Source: Cyclobacteriaceae bacterium | GTDB taxonomy: Bacteria; Bacteroidota; Bacteroidia; Cytophagales; Cyclobacteriaceae | Direction: 5' to 3' | Length of the DNA stretch: 7,923 bases | NCBI GenBank assembly: GCA_025358195.1 | Contig: JANYKP010000186.1 | Coordinates: forward strand, 1 to 7,923 | Notes under the pieces: model-generated | The model's database searches: none | The model's input: the letters and a program-made list of their open reading frames with translations, nothing else | Told to the model about the DNA's origin: nothing | Part shown: positions 1 through 5,017 of the stretch, in pieces | Numbering within the stretch: position 1 is the first letter of the stretch | Layout of the letters: each line of letters begins with the position of its first letter | Position numbers and translations under genes: made by a program

Positions 1-1278
1 ATCTTTGCGAATGCCCGCGCTCCGCCAAACATACGCCGGTCCGACCCAGGAGCCGTTGTCCTGGAGACCGCCATAAACATTGTACGGCTGGTCCATGTCT
101 ACATTCACATGGTAGAACTGGCCCACGGGAATATTTTCGGAAAAGGCCCATGTTTTTCCTCTGTCGCGGGTAATATTCACACCGCCATCGTTGCCATCAA
201 TCATTAAGTTTGGATCTTGCGGACTGATCCACCAGGCGTGATGGTCAGGGTGTATTTCTCCCGGGAGCCTCGAGAAGGACTTCCCGCCATCTTCACTTAC
301 ATTGATAATGGAGAAGATGGTGTAAAGCCGGTTCTCATTTTTGGAGTCTACATAAATTTCAAAATAATAAAATGGCCTGTCGCCAATCTCGTCCTTGTCG
401 TTGATCTTTGTCCACTTTTCTCCGCCATCCTCGGAACGATACAAAGCGTTCTTCTTTGCTTCCACTACGGCATAGACAATTTCCGGTTTGCTTCTCGAGA
501 TGGCAATACCCATCCGTCCAAGTTCTCCTTCCGGCAGGCCTTCTTTACTGGTAACTTTCTTCCAGCTCTTCCCACCATCATAGGTAATGTGCATTCCCGA
601 TCCCGGTCCACCAGATTTGAAAGTCCAGGGTTGGCGACGATGCTCCCACATATTTGCTATGAGCTTGTTGGGGTTTGTGGGGTCCATCACTAATTCTCCA
701 CAACCCGTCTTGGTGTCTACAAACAATATTTGTGCCCAGGTGACGCCTCCATCTGATGTTTTGTAAATGCCTCGCTCCGGGTGATCACCCCAGGGTGATC
801 CGAGGGCTCCTACGTAAACTGTGTTGGTATTTCTTGGATCGATAATAATCCGGTGAATGTGTCGTGTCTTTTCCAGGCCCATTTTTTTCCATGTCTTTCC
901 ACCGTCCAGACTTTTATAAATGCCGTCGCCGCCATTCAAACTGTTTCGCGGGTTGCCCTCACCGGTACCAACCCACACGACAGAAGGATTATCCTGTTGA
1001 ATAGCAATAGCGCCAATTGACAGCGTACTCTCTTTGTCAAATATGGGCTCCCATGAAATTCCTCCACTGGTGGTTTTCCAAACCCCGCCAGAGGCTGCGC
1101 CGGCATAAATAATATCGGGGTTACTCACCACGGCATCAATTGCTGTAATACGGCCACTCATTCCGGCAGGGCCAATACTTCTGGGTTTCATTCCCTTAAA
1201 TTTTTCCATATCAAGTTTCTGGGAGAAAGAGCAAACGCAGCTCGCCAGAAGCATCAGAATCGCCAATGATTGTTTCAT
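1..1278 (-). CDS. Exported Asp-box (BNR/VPS10-like) beta-propeller protein, 3' end cut by window edge
   Basis: The minus-strand frame is open from an ATG at 1278-1276 to base 1 without a stop, giving 426 residues of a protein that continues off the left edge. The N-terminus (MKQSLAILMLLASCVCSFSQ) is a signal peptide. It could be cut as S-F-S|Q by signal peptidase I, or as a lipoprotein at LASC14. I count seven Asp-box motifs of the S/T-x-D-G-G-x-T-W type, at about residues 69-76, 123-130, 174-181, 232-239, 282-289, 328-335 and 370-377, for example SLDGGKTW, TSDGGVTW and TYDGGKSW. Such boxes mark beta-propeller blades in sialidases, sortilin/VPS10 and the large Bacteroidota proteins often labelled 'glycosyl hydrolase'; these are usually around 1000 residues, so more than half is probably missing. 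No catalytic residues can be assigned and a hydrolase activity is not shown. An in-frame TAA lies 12 bases upstream of the ATG (no in-frame start between them), so this start is well supported. No good Shine-Dalgarno is seen; AGGAG is 16 nt away. The gene lies 340 nt downstream of the metalloprotease gene, on the same strand. Confidence 0.88.
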   Translation of the reverse strand, partial: MKQSLAILMLLASCVCSFSQKLDMEKFKGMKPRSIGPAGMSGRITAIDAVVSNPDIIYAGAASGGVWKTTSGGISWEPIFDKESTLSIGAIAIQQDNPSVVWVGTGEGNPRNSLNGGDGIYKSLDGGKTWKKMGLEKTRHIHRIIIDPRNTNTVYVGALGSPWGDHPERGIYKTSDGGVTWAQILFVDTKTGCGELVMDPTNPNKLIANMWEHRRQPWTFKSGGPGSGMHITYDGGKSWKKVTSKEGLPEGELGRMGIAISRSKPEIVYAVVEAKKNALYRSEDGGEKWTKINDKDEIGDRPFYYFEIYVDSKNENRLYTIFSIINVSEDGGKSFSRLPGEIHPDHHAWWISPQDPNLMIDGNDGGVNITRDRGKTWAFSENIPVGQFYHVNVDMDQPYNVYGGLQDNGSWVGPAYVWRSAGIRKD

Positions 1279-1346
1279 AAATGGTAGTTAATGTCTCCTA
1301 TATTTTGGTCTCTTGTTAACAATAAAATGTCGTCCATAAAGTTGAT

Positions 1347-1393
1347 AATTGACAAGGCACACAATTGAAAAAGACCGTGTTCCTTTGTCAATT
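1347..1393. repeat. Imperfect inverted repeat (hairpin) in the leader of the Asp-box gene
   Basis: AATTGACAA (1347-1355) pairs perfectly with TTGTCAATT (1385-1393). After a one-base bulge (T1384) the stem continues with GG/CC, one C-T mismatch, and ACAC/GTGT (1359-1362 with 1377-1380). The loop is 14 nt (1363-1376). This makes 15 paired positions. It lies about 70 nt upstream of the ATG at 1278 on the minus strand. No T-run follows on either strand, so it does not look like a terminator. It could be an RNA leader structure, an operator for a dimeric regulator, or part of the neighbouring repeat element. Function is unknown. Confidence 0.6.
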
Positions 1394-1447
1394 GAGTTCT
1401 TGTCAACTGTCGGGTGTATTTCAATTTGTCGCGGTTACTACTCATTT

Positions 1448-1459
1448 GGGCTAAAGCCC
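1448..1459. repeat. Short palindrome GGGCTAAAGCCC, left unit
   Basis: The stem GGGCT/AGCCC has a 2-nt loop. With flanks, TGGGCTAAAGCCCTTTA (1447-1463) recurs exactly, 17 nt, on the minus strand at 4341-4357. It is the first part of the repeat module shared by both intergenic gaps. Confidence 0.8.
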
Positions 1460-1477
1460 TTTAACAGTATCGCGATA

Positions 1478-1518
1478 TTAACCCCAGCCTTAAGGCTAAG
1501 CCTTAAGGCTGGGGTTAA
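1478..1518. repeat. 41-base perfect inverted repeat, core of the composite element
   Basis: Arm 1478-1497 (beginning TTAACCCCAGCC) and arm 1499-1518 are exact reverse complements over 20 bases, separated by the single base A1498. Each arm also contains its own 12-bp palindrome AGCCTTAAGGCT (1486-1497 and 1499-1510). The DNA or RNA can therefore fold as one long hairpin or as two short ones. It lacks a U-tract on either strand, so I do not call it a terminator, although it could stabilise the 3' end of the protease mRNA. Confidence 0.85.
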
Positions 1519-1536
1519 TTCAAGTCCAGCCACCAT

Positions 1537-1548
1537 GGACTTTAGTCC
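1537..1548. repeat. Short palindrome GGACTTTAGTCC, right unit (diverged inverted copy)
   Basis: Read on the minus strand this is TGGACTAAAGTCC, which matches the left unit TGGGCTAAAGCCC except for one G-to-A and one C-to-T change. The two changes are on opposite sides of the stem, so pairing is kept. An alternative pairing, AGTCCA (1523-1528) with TGGACT (1536-1541), also exists. Confidence 0.75.
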
Positions 1549-1618
1549 AACGCGACACTTTGAAATGCAGCCCATCTGTCAATTGCTGGATCATAAGACA
1601 ATTATACTTAACTCAACA

Positions 1619-4102
1619 CTAGTTACCACAAAAATCCATATCATAATCCCCTATCGGTTGGCCGGGAGGTGCAGGCAACAGGTTCTCCTGTTTGTACTCA
1701 CCAGGATTGTCTTGCAATTTCTTAATCTGGCCTGCCAGGTAACTGTAGAAAGATTTCCATTCCTCATCCTGCGTGACAGCCATTTTAGCCATGAGCCACC
1801 GGTTGAGCTGGTCCAGCTTCATTAAGCCAATGGCTTTCGTTGGGGCGGTCGCATCCTTGTTCAATGCAAGTTTTGCCAGATTGATAAACAGCGCATAATC
1901 AACAGTCATCTGCACGGCGCCTTCGTATCCAGTCTTTGGATTTGATTTAATGGTGGCACTCATCATCCGGTCGATAACACTTTCCAGACTTGGGAGACGT
2001 GCATCACGGGAGTGGTGTTCAAATAAACGATTCGCCCTGGCGGGGTGAAACACCAGGCTAAAGGTAAGATCCGCGGCCGTCTCCGCAGCGGCTAATGGAT
2101 CGAACGTCAATTCAGTTCTGACTTTTATCAACTCTTTATGGCGGTTATATCCGAGTGGCCTTGGTGGAATTATTTTCAAAAGGTTTTCAGGTAACATCAA
2201 TGTTGATGGTTGTACTGTCTTCAACAGGGCTTCCAACGCATTCAATTCCTGCTGCGGGGTAAGTAATTCGGTAACGGGCTGGCCATCACCGCGAATGGCA
2301 TATCGATAGTTAAGACCACCCACAACTTTCGACGTAGCTTCTGTTTGGTAACGGTGGAAAAAATACATAGGTACAAGAACTTCTTCCAGTGTGGCCATGG
2401 GTGCCCCCGGCTTAATATTATTTTCCCCAAAGTTGCGTATGGCCACAGCACGAATTTCAAGGACCCGGTTTAATTCTTCGGCTGGATCTTTTCCATTGTC
2501 CCACAAATGCGTGTACGGATGAGCGCCGCCCAGCGGACGGCCGTCCTGATCGGACAAAAAGGTAAGGCCAGCCTTCAATGAATTTTGAATGATGTCGTTC
2601 AACGCCTTGCTTTCATCGGTGCCCGTGGGAAAATCCTGGTAACCATAAGCGATCGCCACTTTATCAAAGGGCGCAATCTTGTCATCGTATGCATTACTTA
2701 GATCAATTTTTCCGTTCGTCAGTTTTACGAACGGGTGAGGATAATCCATCACCGAAGCCCGGCCTTCGCTGCTGGACGAATACGAATGCGATAGTCCCAG
2801 CGTGTGACCCACTTCATGAGCTGCCAATTGCTTTAGTCTGCTCAGGGCCATCCGCTCCATTTCTTTTGGCACCGGCTTACCGTCTTCGTATGGAGCAAGC
2901 AATCCTTCAGCAATCAAAAAATCCTGACGCACACGCAACGAGCCAAGCGTAACATGACCTTTGATGATTTCTCCGGTGCGCGGGTCCGTGACAGACGAAC
3001 CGTACGACCATCCACGCGTAGACCGATGCACCCAGTTAATAAGATTGTAACGAACATCCATGGGGTCGGCGTCCTCCGGAAGCAACTCCACACGAAAGGC
3101 GTCTTTATAGCCAGCCGCCTCGTAGGCTTGATTCCACCACTGCGCTCCTTCCATCAATGCCGACCGAATCGGTTCGGGTGCACCAGGGTCCATGTAATAA
3201 ATGATGGGTTTTACAGGTTCACTCATGGCTGCGGAAGGATCTTTTTTAGTCAGCCGATGACGGGTAATAAAACGTTTTTCGATTGGCTCACTGATGGGAG
3301 TAGCATAGTCGTAATACGAAAAGTTAAAGTAACCTGCGCGGGGATCAAACTTTCTAGTTTTGTAATTCCCATCCGGAAGTTGCACAAACGAATGGTGTTC
3401 ACGGACTGTAACACTTGACGGAGTGGGTGTTACACTTCGAATAAATCCACCCATTGGCTGGCCGGTGAACGTCAACGTCACTTCAAACTCGGCATTGTTA
3501 GGAAAGTTCTTTGTTCGAGGCATGTAAAATGATGACCGCGATTTATCCAGTGAATAGTTTCCTTGTTGTGCATTTCTGAGTACGCCGATCACATCATGGG
3601 CATCTTGTAAAAAAAAGTCGGATGCATCAACGAGTACATTCCCATTCTCTTCTGTCATTACAGCAAAACCCCACAGCACGGACTGTGCAAAGGCTTCTTG
3701 AACGGCCTTGCGTTCGGCAGCATTATCGCTGATGGCTCGGAATCCAAGGTTGATTTCTGTCAGTAAAACTTTCGGGCCTCTTCGTTCGAACTTCACGACC
3801 CGTTCCCGTCCTAATTGATTCCGGTCAAGACCGATATCATTGGATCCAACGGCTGCCGTGAGCGATTCAACGTAGAGAAATTCCGAATCAAATTTATCAA
3901 TCACGAGAAAAATTTTATCTTGTTTCTCATCATAGTAATAATCAAAAAAGCCTGCTAATTTTTCCATGCCGGCGGTCTTCCCGTTGATGGCAGATGCGAT
4001 GGTCTGGTTCTGAGGTGTTGACTCTTCGGGGGATGATTTTTTCTTTTGCGCAAATGTGAATACGGAAGCGCCCATCAGGGTTACAAGAAGTACTTTTTTC
4101 AT
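1619..4102 (-). CDS. Exported zinc-dependent metalloprotease (HEXXHxxGxxH; DUF5117/DUF4953 family)
   Basis: This 827-residue protein begins with a signal peptide (MKKVLLVTLMGASVFTFAQ, likely cut T-F-A18|Q19), so it acts in the periplasm, at the envelope or outside the cell. Residues 429-439, HEVGHTLGLSH, form the zinc site: H429, H433 and H439 are the expected ligands and E430 the catalytic base. SVMDYP (450-455) supplies a Met-turn, giving a metzincin-like site. The segment from about residue 31 to 270 resembles the DUF5118/DUF5117 N-terminal region of Bacteroidota zinc-dependent metalloproteases. The part after the zinc site resembles DUF4953; these family names come from recall, not a search. 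The length of 827 residues is near the usual 800-900. No T9SS C-terminal sorting domain is evident; the protein ends DFCGN. Substrate is unknown. The ATG at 4102-4100 directly precedes the signal peptide, and there is no clear Shine-Dalgarno, as is common in this phylum. The gene is separated from the upstream regulator gene by 282 nt containing a terminator, so it is probably its own transcription unit. Confidence 0.92.
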   Translation of the reverse strand: MKKVLLVTLMGASVFTFAQKKKSSPEESTPQNQTIASAINGKTAGMEKLAGFFDYYYDEKQDKIFLVIDKFDSEFLYVESLTAAVGSNDIGLDRNQLGRERVVKFERRGPKVLLTEINLGFRAISDNAAERKAVQEAFAQSVLWGFAVMTEENGNVLVDASDFFLQDAHDVIGVLRNAQQGNYSLDKSRSSFYMPRTKNFPNNAEFEVTLTFTGQPMGGFIRSVTPTPSSVTVREHHSFVQLPDGNYKTRKFDPRAGYFNFSYYDYATPISEPIEKRFITRHRLTKKDPSAAMSEPVKPIIYYMDPGAPEPIRSALMEGAQWWNQAYEAAGYKDAFRVELLPEDADPMDVRYNLINWVHRSTRGWSYGSSVTDPRTGEIIKGHVTLGSLRVRQDFLIAEGLLAPYEDGKPVPKEMERMALSRLKQLAAHEVGHTLGLSHSYSSSSEGRASVMDYPHPFVKLTNGKIDLSNAYDDKIAPFDKVAIAYGYQDFPTGTDESKALNDIIQNSLKAGLTFLSDQDGRPLGGAHPYTHLWDNGKDPAEELNRVLEIRAVAIRNFGENNIKPGAPMATLEEVLVPMYFFHRYQTEATSKVVGGLNYRYAIRGDGQPVTELLTPQQELNALEALLKTVQPSTLMLPENLLKIIPPRPLGYNRHKELIKVRTELTFDPLAAAETAADLTFSLVFHPARANRLFEHHSRDARLPSLESVIDRMMSATIKSNPKTGYEGAVQMTVDYALFINLAKLALNKDATAPTKAIGLMKLDQLNRWLMAKMAVTQDEEWKSFYSYLAGQIKKLQDNPGEYKQENLLPAPPGQPIGDYDMDFCGN

Positions 4103-4121
4103 GCTGGAATTTTAAAACCCT

Positions 4122-4152
4122 AAAAGCTAAGGAATCAAAGAGGAGTTTTCAA
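4122..4152 (-). promoter_or_regulatory. Candidate Bacteroidota-type promoter for the metalloprotease gene
   Basis: On the minus strand TAGCTTTT (4129-4122) matches seven of eight positions of the -7 consensus TAnnTTTG. It is preceded, 20 nt away, by TTG (4152-4150) at the -33 position. A start near 4115 would give a leader of about a dozen bases before the ATG at 4102. It lies downstream of the terminator at 4172-4229, which fits independent transcription. The consensus is short and AT-rich, so a chance match is possible. Confidence 0.4.
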
Positions 4153-4171
4153 GGAGAACAGTGACTGGCGG

Positions 4172-4229
4172 AAATAAAAAAAGAAGGTGGTTGCCCCAAA
4201 TCCACCCATGACCATGTTGGCAACCACCT
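4172..4229 (-). terminator. Rho-independent terminator, minus strand
   Basis: AGGTGGTTGCC (4185-4195) and GGCAACCACCT (4219-4229) form a perfect 11-bp stem with a 23-nt loop. Reading the minus strand, the stem is followed at once by TCTTTTTTTATTT (4184-4172), a strong U-tract. It lies about 155 nt after the stop of the response-regulator gene and 70 nt before the protease start, and most likely ends the kinase-regulator transcript. Part of one arm, GGTGG (4186-4190), can instead pair with CCACC (4202-4206), a weaker competing fold. Confidence 0.85.
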
Positions 4230-4238
4230 GACTTTACC

Positions 4239-4268
4239 CAAAATATAAGTCAAAGATAATCGAGGCAA
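4239..4268 (-). promoter_or_regulatory. Weak candidate promoter just upstream of the terminator hairpin
   Basis: On the minus strand TATATTTTG (4247-4239) resembles the -7 element, and TTG (4268-4266) lies 18 nt upstream of it. Transcription would begin near 4232, right before the hairpin at 4229-4185, and would yield a terminated RNA of about 60 nt or a leader for the protease gene. The spacing is not ideal and the match may be chance. Confidence 0.2.
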
Positions 4269-4301
4269 CATCTGAAAGGAATCACCTTGTGTTGGGTATT
4301 T

Positions 4302-4356
4302 TTGCCACGGCCTTAAGGCCGTGGCAATTTTTCGGAATGATAAAGGGCTTTAGCCC
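4302..4356 (-). repeat. REP-like palindromic repeat, single unit
   Basis: Read on the minus strand, GGGCTAAAGCCC (4356-4345) is followed after 17 nt by a 26-bp perfect palindrome (4327-4302, starting TTGCCACGGCCTT) with no loop, centred on CCTTAAGG. The order and spacing match the left half of the element at 1448-1518, and the 17-nt string around the short palindrome is identical. The long stem differs in sequence but is still perfect. The repeat starts 28 nt after the response-regulator stop. Here the module occurs once, without the inverted partner. T5 runs flank the long palindrome on the plus strand, but no plus-strand gene would use them for termination. Confidence 0.75.
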
Positions 4357-4384
4357 ATTTGTGACAAATCACTAAACACCAGCA

Positions 4385-5017
4385 TCAAATTAACTTTTCC
4401 TGAACAGCTTTTGCCAGGGCTTGCGACTTACTATTCACCTGCAATTTCGAATAGATGTTCTTGATGTGTGTTTTTGAAGTTTCTTTGGAGATAAACAACT
4501 CTTCCGAAATTTGTGTGTAGGTTTTTCCTTCGGAAATTAATCCCAGTATCTCCGTTTCTCGTTTCGTGAGCGGTGAGTTGGGGTTGATATGGAAATTGTC
4601 AATCACCAAACGCGCAATCTTGCTGCTCATCGGTGCGCCGCCTTTCATAATCTCCTCAAGTGCTGCCAGCAGTTCAAGGTGGTTCGAACTTTTCGTGATA
4701 TACCCGGTGGCGCCTGCCTTCATCGCTTCAAAAACAAGCTCATTGTCTTCGTACACCGTCACCATAATAATTTCGGCTGTCGGGCATTTGTCTTTGATGA
4801 TACGCGTGCCTTGAATACCATTCATGCCCGGCAATTCAATATCCATCAGCACATAGTCTGGCTTGTCCTGTCCCAGGTGTTTGATGGCATCTTCGCAACT
4901 GCCGTATGCATTTACGACAGCAAATTTCTGTGAGCTGTTGACGATTAAAACAAAGCTATTGCGGATCTCAGCATCATCTTCAACGATAAGAACGCGTTTT
5001 TTCGTGACCGGTATCAT
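4385..5017 (-). CDS. Response regulator, NarL/LuxR type (receiver + HTH)
   Basis: This 210-residue cytoplasmic transcription factor is the likely partner of the kinase encoded just upstream. The receiver domain (about residues 6-125) has the acidic pair D14/D15 (IVEDD), the phospho-acceptor D59 in VLMDIELPG, T87 and K109 in GYITKS: all the conserved positions needed for phosphotransfer. A GerE/LuxR helix-turn-helix follows at about 149-207 (LTKRETEILGLISEGKT ... KTHIKNIYSKL). I chose the ATG at 5017-5015 (MIPVTKKRVLIVEDD) because the receiver begins a few residues later and 210 residues is the family norm. The frame stays open upstream to 5140, but that would add 41 residues without domain character, lying wholly inside the kinase's HATPase coding region. 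The chosen start overlaps the kinase gene by 38 nt, suggesting translational coupling. The upstream sequence is A-rich (AAAAAGAAAA) with no classical Shine-Dalgarno. The terminator at 4172-4229 ends the operon. Target genes are unknown. Confidence 0.93.
   Translation of the reverse strand: MIPVTKKRVLIVEDDAEIRNSFVLIVNSSQKFAVVNAYGSCEDAIKHLGQDKPDYVLMDIELPGMNGIQGTRIIKDKCPTAEIIMVTVYEDNELVFEAMKAGATGYITKSSNHLELLAALEEIMKGGAPMSSKIARLVIDNFHINPNSPLTKRETEILGLISEGKTYTQISEELFISKETSKTHIKNIYSKLQVNSKSQALAKAVQEKLI

Larger units (their letters stand above)
1418..1566. repeat. Composite palindromic element (BIME/MITE-like) with imperfect terminal inverted repeats
   Basis: The outer arms ATTTCAATTTGTCGCG (1418-1433) and the complement of 1551-1566 (ATTTCAAAGTGTCGCG) match at 14 of 16 positions. 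Inside, the order is GGGCTAAAGCCC (1448-1459), an 18-nt spacer, a 41-base perfect inverted repeat (1478-1518), an 18-nt spacer, and GGACTTTAGTCC (1537-1548). The short palindromes sit at exactly equal distances (39-50 bases) from the centre at base 1498. The symmetry is broken only by 12 extra bases between the left terminal repeat and the left short palindrome. The element encodes no protein, begins about 50 nt after the protease stop and shares its module with the repeat at 4302-4356. The layout resembles two REP units in inverted orientation, as in BIMEs mobilised by RAYT transposases, or a small MITE. No transposase lies in the window, and mobility is inferred only from the architecture and the second copy. 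Confidence 0.75.
1279..1618. other. Intergenic stretch without a gene, filled with inverted repeats
   Basis: This 340-base gap lies between the stop of the metalloprotease gene and the start of the Asp-box protein gene. I see no plausible coding sequence: frames that cross it run antisense into the protease gene and through perfect palindromes. It holds, left to right on the plus strand, the leader of the Asp-box gene (1279-1346), an imperfect hairpin (1347-1393), a composite palindromic element (1418-1566), and about 50 AT-rich bases after the protease stop. TTGTCAA or its complement TTGACAA occurs at 1349-1355, 1385-1391 and 1400-1406, with a shorter TGTCAA at 1577-1582. No convincing Bacteroidota-type promoter (TTG, about 19-20 nt, TAnnTTTG) was found for the downstream gene, and no U-tract follows the hairpins, so no terminator is called. 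Confidence 0.8.

Noticed and set aside
217..693. Plus-strand open frame of 158 codons
   Set aside because: It is antisense to the Asp-box protein, whose seven repeat motifs show that the minus strand is the coding one.
1..1278. Assigning a specific enzyme function (sialidase or xyloglucanase) to the Asp-box protein
   Set aside because: Asp-boxes are structural and no catalytic residues can be identified in the visible part.
1349..1825. Plus-strand open frame of 158 codons covering the palindromic element
   Set aside because: It starts at a TTG, runs through perfect inverted repeats, and its second half is antisense to the metalloprotease gene. The translation shows no recognisable domain.
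2954..3418. Plus-strand open frame of 154 codons, and similar ones opposite the protease, regulator and kinase genes
   Set aside because: All are antisense to well-supported genes with clear catalytic or binding motifs, and none has a recognisable domain or signal.
4302..4332. Plus-strand terminator formed by the 26-bp palindrome followed by TTTTT
   Set aside because: No plus-strand gene ends here, and the palindrome belongs to a repeat module also found at 1448-1518.
1448..4356. CRISPR array suggested by repeated palindromes
   Set aside because: There are only two loci, separated by a gene, with no regular spacers and no cas genes.
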